From Hyphomicrobium sp. (GTDB taxonomy: Bacteria; Pseudomonadota; Alphaproteobacteria; Rhizobiales; Hyphomicrobiaceae), in the NCBI GenBank assembly GCA_017512425.1, contig JAFWGI010000015.1, positions 310,001 to 374,000 on the forward strand: DNA of 64,000 bases. Direction: 5' to 3'. The notes under the pieces are model-generated. The model was not told the origin of the DNA. It saw nothing but the letters and a program-made list of their open reading frames with translations, and did not search any database. Positions 7,831 through 14,964 of this stretch are shown here, in pieces. The position numbers were made by a program, and so were the translations under genes. Position 1 is the first letter of the stretch, and each line of letters opens with the position of its first letter.

Positions 7831-9900
7831 CTAAACGTCGTCATCGCCGGCGTCGAACTCTGGCTCGATCTGCATCGTGCTTGCCGGCGCGTCGAGAATC
7901 CAAATCAATCCCTCGGGCCGGAAATCGATGTCGACCTTGGCGTTGAGCGATTGCGTCGCCATGCGATCGATTACGAAATGGCCGAAGCCCTTGCGCGTCG
8001 GCGGTTTCACCGGCGGCCCATCGTGTTCTTCCCATTTGAGGCGGATACGTTGCGGTTCGTCGCCGGTTTGGTGGAACTCCCAGTCGATGGAAACTTTGCC
8101 TTTCGATGTCGACAGCGCGCCGTACTTCATCGAGTTGGTCGCGAGTTCGTGCAGGGCGAGGCCAATCGCCTGCGCTGCCTTCGCGCTGATCATCAAATCT
8201 GGTCCGGATATCGCAAGATTGGCGCGGTTGGCCTCGACGAAAGATTCCACCTGCCGCCGGATCAGCTCGTTGAGTGGCGCGCCGGCCCAATTCTGATTGA
8301 CGAGAAGATCGTGCGATGCTGCGAGACCCTGGAGGCGCTGCATGTACTCGGTTTCAAAGTCTTTGAGGCTCGCCGCCGAGCGCGCCGTCTGCCGCGCCAT
8401 AGATTGCACGATTGCAAGAAGGTTTTTGGAGCGGTGGGTCAGCTCGCGCATCAGAAAACGTTGATGCTTTTCTGTGCTCTTGCGATCCGTAATGTCGTGA
8501 ATGATCGACGACATGGCGACGATTTGGCCGTCAGCGTCGCGAATGGGCGCCATGTCGAGTGAAACGTCGATCATGCGGCCATTGCGGTCGCGCCGCACGG
8601 TGTCGATACGCGAGCTTTCGCCTGCGAGTATGATATTGAGGTGCTTTTGCAATTCGCCGACGCGATCGTCGGGAACGACCTTATTCTTGAACTCGCCGAT
8701 CATCTCCTCAGCGGTGAAGCCGAACAGCTTTTCAGCACCCTGATTCCAGGATCGGACTCGGCCATCCAGCCCAACGCTCATGATCGCGTCGCCTGACGAC
8801 GCGACAATCGCCGCGAGGTGCCCGGATTTCGAAATCGCCGTTTTCAACGCCGAGCGGACTTCATTCAATTCGGCGATCTCGAGCGGCGCCTCCGTAATCG
8901 ACCAGCCTTCGATCATCGCGGCCGCGGTATCGCGTAGATTGCGAACCGGTATCGAAATGCGCGATGCCATGAGGGACGCCAGCGTCAAGCTTAAGATTGT
9001 GAGCAGCGTTGCGCCGGTTGCCACGAGCAGCATGGCGCGCCGGAAGGGAGCGTTGATCACGTCTTTCGGAACGGCCACAACGGCCGTCCAGTCGGCTAGG
9101 CTCGATTTTTCGAAATGATTGTGAACCGATACGCCTTCGAGAGTAACGTTTTCGAATTCACCCGATCTTTTGCTATCGCCTGCAACCTTGGTGACGGCCT
9201 GGGTGGACTGATGACCAACCATAGCGTCGCCGTTCAGGCTGCGGCCGAGAAAGCGGCCGTGGCGATCAACGATGGCAGCAATCCAGTCTTCTCTGTTTCC
9301 AGCGGCCGTGAAAAGTGGGTTCATCCAGGCTGGAACTAAGTGGGCAGCAAGAACATACGTTGTCTTGCCTTCCTTCTCGACCGGCACGGCCATCGTGAAC
9401 GTGGGTGCCTGGCCGGTCTCGCCGAGGTGCAATTCCGATACGAAATTTTTTCCTTGGGCCACGAAGGCGGCGATTTCTGCGCGCTCAGCTGCCGGCATCA
9501 GGCGTGCGGACCCCTCGCGCGTCGAGGTGGCAATATCGCCTGTCGTCGTCCAGAGCTCGATTGTGTTGAAGTTCGGCAGGCGCGCGATGGCTTCGGCGTG
9601 TCGGCGAAAATGCTCGACGTCGCCCATGCGCAGGGCCTCAGAATTGCCAAGACCGGTCAGGATGCCTTCTATGCCGGTCAGGCGGCGGTCGAGAAGGTGC
9701 GTCAGAGTGCTCGCAACGCCAAGGCGTTCAAGTTCAATGATGCGGCGCTGGGCCTCCGCGAATTGCGAAGCCATCCACCCAAACACCAGAAGCAAGGGTA
9801 CAATGAGAATGGCAATAAGCCGGATGATACGCGACTGGATGGTCGGCGCGCCAAGTGCCGCTGCAGAAGTGCCGCCTGGCACTTCGCTTGCCGTCTCCAT
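7831..9900 (-). CDS. HWE-family sensor histidine kinase (Cache-HAMP-PAS-HisKA_2)
   Basis: The product has 689 residues. In order: a membrane helix at ~25-48 (IRLIAILIVPLLLVFGWMAS), a periplasmic double-Cache-like sensor (~50-285), a second helix (~290-315), HAMP (~315-365), a PAS domain with SWNQGAEKLFGFTAEEMIG (~370-480), a phosphoacceptor box (ELTHRSKNLLAIVQSMARQ, near 490) and an ATPase domain with HELATNSMKYGALS and WEEHDG, the His/Trp-Glu hallmarks of HWE kinases. It senses an extracytoplasmic ligand and phosphorylates a response regulator. No regulator is adjacent, so it is an orphan. It converges on the RND pump gene with 22 bases between stops; the arrangement alone does not show a functional link. 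Confidence 0.9.
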   Translation of the reverse strand: METASEVPGGTSAAALGAPTIQSRIIRLIAILIVPLLLVFGWMASQFAEAQRRIIELERLGVASTLTHLLDRRLTGIEGILTGLGNSEALRMGDVEHFRRHAEAIARLPNFNTIELWTTTGDIATSTREGSARLMPAAERAEIAAFVAQGKNFVSELHLGETGQAPTFTMAVPVEKEGKTTYVLAAHLVPAWMNPLFTAAGNREDWIAAIVDRHGRFLGRSLNGDAMVGHQSTQAVTKVAGDSKRSGEFENVTLEGVSVHNHFEKSSLADWTAVVAVPKDVINAPFRRAMLLVATGATLLTILSLTLASLMASRISIPVRNLRDTAAAMIEGWSITEAPLEIAELNEVRSALKTAISKSGHLAAIVASSGDAIMSVGLDGRVRSWNQGAEKLFGFTAEEMIGEFKNKVVPDDRVGELQKHLNIILAGESSRIDTVRRDRNGRMIDVSLDMAPIRDADGQIVAMSSIIHDITDRKSTEKHQRFLMRELTHRSKNLLAIVQSMARQTARSAASLKDFETEYMQRLQGLAASHDLLVNQNWAGAPLNELIRRQVESFVEANRANLAISGPDLMISAKAAQAIGLALHELATNSMKYGALSTSKGKVSIDWEFHQTGDEPQRIRLKWEEHDGPPVKPPTRKGFGHFVIDRMATQSLNAKVDIDFRPEGLIWILDAPASTMQIEPEFDAGDDDV

Positions 9901-10314
9901 CCGTAATACCTCGATATTCTACCGGTCAAATCGCTGAAATCATTAGCATACGGTGGCTGGCTGGTGCCACTGGGGAAACTGGTTTTTTAGCGGCTTGCCA
10001 CTACGTCATTGGTTAATGGCCGGCGGCGGACAATCCCGGCGCCGGCCCCTGGATTAAAATGCTTCGACCAACGCTGAGCCTCGGCTGCTGGTTGCAAGGC
10101 TTTTTGCCGAACAAGTAAAACAGGACAGGCGTCAGGACGATCCGGTTCCAATCGCCAATAGCGGCAGCAACATGAGAACATGAGAACGATGGTCACAACG
10201 ATGGCTCAGCGCCGGTATCGTCGCCCGCTGCGTGATGATCGATTGCACCAGCAGGCACGCCGTCGCTAGCGTCATGCTGCACGCTGGTTGGCGCAGCCGC
10301 AAAGGTCAATCCGT
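9901..10314. other. non-coding or decayed sequence upstream of the kinase
   Basis: This ~410-base stretch holds the kinase promoter side and then sequence without a coherent frame. Short open frames on both strands have no ribosome site or recognisable product. Its position directly before a broken methyltransferase suggests decayed coding DNA. Confidence 0.35.
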
Positions 10315-10746
10315 TGCTGAAAGCCATTTGGGTACGACGCACGGACCAACAACTGCTGAGGGCTGCGCGCATGCGGTGTTCTCGGGCTGATCTGGAACGG
10401 GAGAGATCAGACGGTTCCATGGGTCGCCGCCATGAACCGCATCGTCGATCGCCACCAGGGCAACGCTCCGCGCTATCAGACCGGCCGCTGGCGTGACGTT
10501 TTTCCAGCTGATGGCTTCGCGCCGCTCGGCGAGCGGCACGCCCGCAATCTGCATGCCGGAAGTCCCGAGCACGTCATCATCGCCCGCGCGCTTTCGACAA
10601 GCTTTATCGCAGCACTATCTGAGGGCCAGCGCGCTGGCGTTGAACGCGAATTGCGCGACCTGATCGACGCGACGCCGGAGATCAAGGGCCAAGCCGAGAT
10701 AAGCTTGCCCTACGATACGCTGATGGTCGCGTATCGCCGTATCTGA
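10315..10746 (+). pseudogene. relic of a class I SAM-dependent methyltransferase (C-terminal part)
   Basis: The frame ending at 10746 reads GVLGLIWNGRDQTVPWVAAM from ~10375, then YQTGRWRDVF, and ends EISLPYDTLMVAYRRI. This is the C-terminal half of the small methyltransferases whose motif is RVLRPGG-LGLIWN. Upstream the match continues in another frame (AIWVRRTDQQLLRAARMR, 10323-10376), and the N-terminal SAM-binding motif is missing. The gene is therefore frameshifted and truncated. The ATG at 10432 is internal to the old domain and is unlikely to be a true start. It lies beside three hairpin repeats. Confidence 0.65.
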
Positions 10747-10926
10747 GCAGAAGGGCTTCGCGCCTTCCGGCCGGCTCCGCGAAGCGGAGTCGGAAGGCGC
10801 AATCAACAAAGGGCTCCGCGCCTTCCGGCCGGCTCCGCGAAGCGGAGTCGGAAGGCGCAATCAAAAAGGTGCTCCGCGCCGGGCGGCCGGCTCGACGAAC
10901 GAGAGTCGTCCGGCGCAACAAAAAAG
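10747..10926 (-). repeat. three tandem REP-like hairpin units
   Basis: Three ~59-bp units lie head to tail: ~10750-10808, ~10809-10867 and ~10868-10926. Units 1 and 2 are nearly identical. Read on the minus strand they carry ATTGCGCCTTCCGACTCCGC, TTC and GCGGAGCCGGCCGGAAGGCGC-like arms, so outer and inner stems pair. Unit 3 differs in both arms but still pairs (GCGCCGGACG with CGCCCGGCGC, and CTCG with CGAG). Related single copies occur at 45227-45270 and 54348-54393. No transposase is adjacent. Confidence 0.8.
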
Positions 10927-10992
10927 AGCGCACGAAATTCGCGCGCTCACGTCGGCAGCTCCACATTGCTGCGTGCCAGATAATTGAAAACC

Positions 10993-11241
10993 CTAAGCCG
11001 TCGCGCCGTTGTTAAAGCGGCCGGTCAACCAATGCCAGGCATGGGTCGCGTGACCTTCCATCGCCGATGGCTTGCCGTCGATCGAGGGGACGACCGGGCG
11101 CCAAATTGCGAGTGCTGTTGCAGGAACGGATTTGAAATCGAAGAGCGACGGCTTCCGGCCGAACGTGTCCGGCAGTTCGTCTTCAGTGGCCATTACATAT
11201 CCCGCGGCGTCCGCGGTCGACATCAGCGTTTCGATACTCAT
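10993..11241 (-). CDS. small hypothetical protein (82 aa)
   Basis: The ATG at 11241 is preceded by GAGG. The 82-residue soluble product begins MSIETLMSTADAAGYVMATE and contains RKPSLFDFKSVPATALAIW and a His/Trp-rich end (HATHAWHWLTGRF). There is no signal peptide and no membrane helix. I do not recognise a family. It stands alone between the hairpin repeats and the divergent EF-G-like gene. Confidence 0.55.
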   Translation of the reverse strand: MSIETLMSTADAAGYVMATEDELPDTFGRKPSLFDFKSVPATALAIWRPVVPSIDGKPSAMEGHATHAWHWLTGRFNNGATA

Positions 11242-11616
11242 GTTACCCAGCCTCTTACGTCGTGAGCCAACTTCCCTCTGGCCCGTGGCGTTCCACATTC
11301 GATTTGCCCCTTGCGACTGTGAAACGTTGGGAATCATCATGAAACAAGTTTGCGCTTATTCAAGTTATTTTTGTCCTACCAAACGCGAAAAACAAAATTC
11401 AGTTCCGCTTCTCATATGCGTCGCAGCAAATCGCGTAGGTGAAGTTCCGCAGTTGAGTTGCGACGCACCACGATAGGCTAAACTATTATTGCAACGCGAT
11501 GCTGACAGTTCTCTGTTGCAAGCATCCAACTTTGAGCAGACGATTTGCGTGCCGCACTCTTCCGAGGTGCGGGGTGCGGCGCTCAGTTGGCGCGCGCCTC
11601 GTCGGTGGAGGCAACA
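11242..11616. other. divergent intergenic region before the EF-G-like gene
   Basis: No gene is seen. The region is AT-richer than its surroundings around 11340-11400. It contains an inverted pair TGCGTCGCA (11417-11425) and TGCGACGCA (11459-11467), and a direct repeat AGTTCCGC (11401 and 11443) interleaved with it. These may be operator half-sites for the EF-G-like gene. Confidence 0.4.
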
Positions 11617-13701
11617 ATGGGAACGCAAGAAGCCCATAAGGGCGGAAACGGAAAAGACGGCAGGAGAGGCGGGGTCCACGGCGCACGCTGCATCGCGCTG
11701 GTCGGACCCTTTGCAAGCGGAAAGACAACGCTACTCGAAGCTATTCTCGCACGAACCGGCGGCATAGCGCGGCCGGGCTCAATCGCAGCAAAATCAACCG
11801 TCGGAGATGCTTCCCCCGAGGCCCGCGATCACGCCATGAGCGTTGGTCTTAACGTTGCCGACGTTACCTTTCTCGATGAAACCTTCACCTTCATAGATTG
11901 CCCGGGCTCGGTTGAGTTCGCGCACGAAGGCGCGTTGGCGCTCGCGGCATGCGACGCGGCGATTGTCGTTTGCGAGCCCGATCCAAAGCGCGTACCGGCG
12001 CTGCAGATGATCCTTAAAAAACTTGATGAAGCCGGCCTGCCGCATCTCTTGTTCCTGAACAAGATCGACAGTTGCTCGACGCAGGTGCGCGACATCATTC
12101 CGAGTCTGCAGCCAGCGAGCGCCAAGCCGCTTGTTCTGCGGCAAATCCCGATCTGGGAAAACGGCATCGCGACGGGCTACGTCGATCTCGCGTCCGAGCG
12201 CGCCTACGTGTACCGCGAACATGCCGAAAGCCAGATCATCGAGCTGCCGTCTGCGGTCGCGATGCGCGAGAAAGAAGCGCGTTTCGAGATGCTCGAAAAG
12301 CTTGCCGATTACGACGACGCGCTCATGGAGCAATTGCTCTCGGATATCCCCCCTCCGAACGATCAAGTCTTCGATGATCTGACGCAGGAAATGCGTGATG
12401 GACTAATCTGCCCCGTGTTGCTCGGTTCAGCCGAGCACGGCAATGGCATCCTGCGGCTGATGAAGGCCTTGCGCCACGAGGCGCCAACGGTGGCTGACAC
12501 GGCGCGGCGCCTAAAACTCGAGAACGCCAAGTCGGCCGCCTATGTCTTCAAGACGCTGCATACCAAGTCTGGTGGCAAGCTTTCGTTCGCGCGCGTGCTG
12601 ACGGGCGAACTCCCCGACAGTGCGACGGTGACCGGCAAGAATGGCCGCGACGAACGCGCGGCCGGCATCTTTACGATACGCGGCGAAGAGACGACGAAGC
12701 GCGGGCTAGCGAAGGCCGGCGATACGGTTGCGCTTGGGCGGCTCGAAGGCATTCAGTCGGGCGAGACCATCACGACGTCGAAAGGCGGCATCAATCAGAT
12801 CGCAACGGCTAGGGCACCAGAGGCTGTCGTCGCGATCGGGCTTGGATTGAAGGACCGCAAGGACGAAGTCAAACTCTCGGCGGCGGTCGCGAAGCTCGTC
12901 GAGGAAGATCCGTCATTGACGGTTGAGCACAATGCCGAGCTGCATCAGATCCTGCTTCATGGGCAAGGCGAGATGCACTTGCGGGTCGCTCTCGAACGGC
13001 TGATGCGGAAATACGGCATTGAGGTCAATCGTGAGAAGCGCAAAATCGGCTACAAGGAGACGATCAAGTCCGGCACCGACGTTCATGCGCGCCACAAAAA
13101 GCAATCGGGCGGGCACGGGCAGTTCGGCGATGTCAAGATCACGATTGCGCCTTTGCCGCGCGGCAGCGGGGTTCAGTTCAAGGAGACGATCACGGGCGGC
13201 GCTATCCCGAAGAATTACATTCCGTCCGTTGAGATCGGCGTGCGCGATTTCCTCGAGGAAGGCCCGCTCGGGTTCCCGGTTGTTGATGTCGGCGTGACGC
13301 TGACGGACGGATCGTTCCATGCGGTCGATTCATCCGACATGGCGTTCAGGCAGGCGGGCCGCCTCGCCATGTCCGACGGTTTGCCGAAGTGCAATCCGGT
13401 GCTGCTCGAACCTGTGATGGCGGTTGCGATCACGGTGCCGTCGGAAGCCAACGCACGCATCAACGGCATTATCTCGCAACGTCGCGGGCACATTCTCGGG
13501 TTTGACGGCCGTGAAGGCTGGCCGGGTTGGGATGTGATCCAGGCGCATATTCCGGCGTCCGAGATGGACAGCCTTATCGTTGATCTGAGATCCGCAACCG
13601 CGGGCGTCGGATCATTTACGGCGGCTTACGACCATTTGTCCGAAGTCACGGGCCGCCTCAAGGATCAAGTGCTGCAAGCCAATAAGGCTGCAGCGGCGTG
13701 A
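11617..13701 (+). CDS. elongation factor G-like GTPase (EF-G2 type)
   Basis: The product has 694 residues from the ATG at 11617, which has GGAGG nine bases upstream. The P-loop reads GPFASGKTTLLEAI instead of the AHVDHGKTT of true EF-G, the second GTPase motif is DCPGSVEF, and NKID is intact. Domains II to V follow (GHGQFGDVKITIAPLP in domain IV, GFPVVDVGVTLTDG). This is the divergent paralogue family known as EF-G-like or EF-G2, whose role in translation or ribosome recycling is unclear. It is a translation GTPase by fold but probably not the main elongation factor, since no str operon is nearby. It shares a bidirectional terminator with the fds operon. Confidence 0.88.
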   Translation: MGTQEAHKGGNGKDGRRGGVHGARCIALVGPFASGKTTLLEAILARTGGIARPGSIAAKSTVGDASPEARDHAMSVGLNVADVTFLDETFTFIDCPGSVEFAHEGALALAACDAAIVVCEPDPKRVPALQMILKKLDEAGLPHLLFLNKIDSCSTQVRDIIPSLQPASAKPLVLRQIPIWENGIATGYVDLASERAYVYREHAESQIIELPSAVAMREKEARFEMLEKLADYDDALMEQLLSDIPPPNDQVFDDLTQEMRDGLICPVLLGSAEHGNGILRLMKALRHEAPTVADTARRLKLENAKSAAYVFKTLHTKSGGKLSFARVLTGELPDSATVTGKNGRDERAAGIFTIRGEETTKRGLAKAGDTVALGRLEGIQSGETITTSKGGINQIATARAPEAVVAIGLGLKDRKDEVKLSAAVAKLVEEDPSLTVEHNAELHQILLHGQGEMHLRVALERLMRKYGIEVNREKRKIGYKETIKSGTDVHARHKKQSGGHGQFGDVKITIAPLPRGSGVQFKETITGGAIPKNYIPSVEIGVRDFLEEGPLGFPVVDVGVTLTDGSFHAVDSSDMAFRQAGRLAMSDGLPKCNPVLLEPVMAVAITVPSEANARINGIISQRRGHILGFDGREGWPGWDVIQAHIPASEMDSLIVDLRSATAGVGSFTAAYDHLSEVTGRLKDQVLQANKAAAA

Positions 13702-13723
13702 AGCCTTATGACGCGAAAAGAAA

Positions 13724-13757
13724 ATGGGGAGCAGTGATGCTCCCCATGATCGTTTTT
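13724..13757. terminator. bidirectional terminator between EF-G-like gene and fdsD
   Basis: ATGGGGAGCA (13724-13733), a GTGA loop and TGCTCCCCAT (13738-13747) form a perfect 10-bp stem. GATCGTTTTTAGA follows on the plus strand and TTTTCTTTT on the minus strand, so it can stop both convergent transcripts. Confidence 0.85.
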
Positions 13758-13774
13758 AGATTGTCATCCTGCGA

Positions 13775-14083
13775 TTAGCCGCCGTCGCCGCCGCCTTGCG
13801 CGAAGGACGGCTCTGCACCTTTCGGCGATTTGTTTTTCGTCGGCTGAACATTCGGCGCGGACGGGCTCTTAGGACCCTTGAAATATTCCTGCATGGCTTC
13901 GAGGAACAGCGGCTTCAGGCCTTCGCCGCCCGCATCGATATGCGCTTTGAGCGCGTTGCGCATGCGGGGTTCCCACGACGCGTGGATATGTTTGGCGATG
14001 CCATCGATGGCTTCTGATTTCGGGTAGACCACGAAGTAATCCGTGATTTGGTTGGCCATGCGGACAAGATCTTTGGCGAGCAT
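13775..14083 (-). CDS. fdsD: formate dehydrogenase delta subunit
   Basis: The product has 102 residues from the ATG at 14083; the longer open frame has no family support. It starts MLAKDLVRMANQITDYFVVY, followed by IAKHIHASWEPRMRNALKAHID, the conserved core of FdsD. A Lys/Pro/Gly-rich tail follows. FdsD is a small subunit or assembly factor of the cytoplasmic NAD-dependent molybdenum formate dehydrogenase. It is the last gene of the fds operon and begins ~25 bases after fdhD. Confidence 0.9.
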   Translation of the reverse strand: MLAKDLVRMANQITDYFVVYPKSEAIDGIAKHIHASWEPRMRNALKAHIDAGGEGLKPLFLEAMQEYFKGPKSPSAPNVQPTKNKSPKGAEPSFAQGGGDGG

Positions 14084-14108
14084 TGAGACTATCGTTCCGA
14101 GTTGGTGT

Positions 14109-14930
14109 TCAGGCGTTGAAGACGACGGGCGCACCCGCCGCCAGGGCTGCAAGAAATAGGTTGGATTTGACGGCAAGGTCGAGCGCGAGTGTGGTCGGGG
14201 CGGAAACCGTTACGAGACCCGGAATTCCGGCCGTGACCGATTTCTGCACAAGTTCGAACGAGCAGCGGCTGGTCATCAGCACGAAGCCCGACGTGACGTC
14301 GGTGCCAGCAACGGCCAGCGCGCCGATCAGCTTATCGAGCGCGTTGTGGCGGCCGACGTCTTCGCGCGCCAATAGGATGTCGCCGCTTTTCGATACAAAC
14401 GCGGCTCCGTGGACCGAGCGGTTGGCCTGGTTCATCGGCTGATGATCGCGCAATGCGCGGGCGGCCTGCATGATCGTGGCGGTGCCGGGCGCCCAATCGC
14501 GAGAAATGACGGGAAGGGGGCGCACGGCGGCGCTGATCTCTTCCACACCGCAGAGACCGCATCCCGTGCGGCCTTCGATGGCACGGCGCGCGATCCGCGA
14601 GCGGTCGATTTTGTCAGGCTCAATCGCAACGTCGACGGCCATGCCACCTTCGACAGGCATGACGAGAATGCCGTCGATGTCTTTGACAGACGCAATCATG
14701 CCTTCGCCAAGCAGAAAGCCAGCTGCGAAATCGCGCAGGTTGGCCGGCGTCGCCATCATGACCGTGAACGGCTCGGAATTGAGCTGCAGCGCGACCGGAA
14801 CTTCCTCGGGCAATTGCCAGGTGACGGTCGTCTCCGACCCGTCATTGGAATGCGCAACGCCGACAGCGGCCCGCGAGCAGAGCTCCGGGCCGCTGGATTT
14901 GGGATCGACCGGTTTCGGTCTGACGTTCAT
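14109..14930 (-). CDS. fdhD: formate dehydrogenase accessory sulfurtransferase FdhD (FdsC)
   Basis: The product has 273 residues. FdhD carries sulfur from the cysteine desulfurase IscS to the bis-MGD molybdenum cofactor before it is inserted into formate dehydrogenase, an obligate step for activity. The cofactor-binding core is visible: NLRDFAAGFLLGEGMI, the Cys loop GCGLCGVEEI, VSKSGDILLAREDVGRHNAL and MTSRCSFELVQKS. In fdsGBACD operons this gene is called fdsC. It lies 34 bases downstream of fdsA on the same strand. Confidence 0.95.
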   Translation of the reverse strand: MNVRPKPVDPKSSGPELCSRAAVGVAHSNDGSETTVTWQLPEEVPVALQLNSEPFTVMMATPANLRDFAAGFLLGEGMIASVKDIDGILVMPVEGGMAVDVAIEPDKIDRSRIARRAIEGRTGCGLCGVEEISAAVRPLPVISRDWAPGTATIMQAARALRDHQPMNQANRSVHGAAFVSKSGDILLAREDVGRHNALDKLIGALAVAGTDVTSGFVLMTSRCSFELVQKSVTAGIPGLVTVSAPTTLALDLAVKSNLFLAALAAGAPVVFNA

Positions 14931-14964
14931 CGCTTGCGCACCGTTTCCGAACGGAGGCGGCGGA

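Noticed and set aside
10193..10420. 75-codon minus-strand frame before the methyltransferase relic
   Set aside because: It has no ribosome site, its product is not recognisable, and it overlaps the plus-strand relic.
10747..10926. CRISPR-like array from the three tandem units
   Set aside because: Units are palindromic throughout and abut each other without unique spacers; no cas gene is present.
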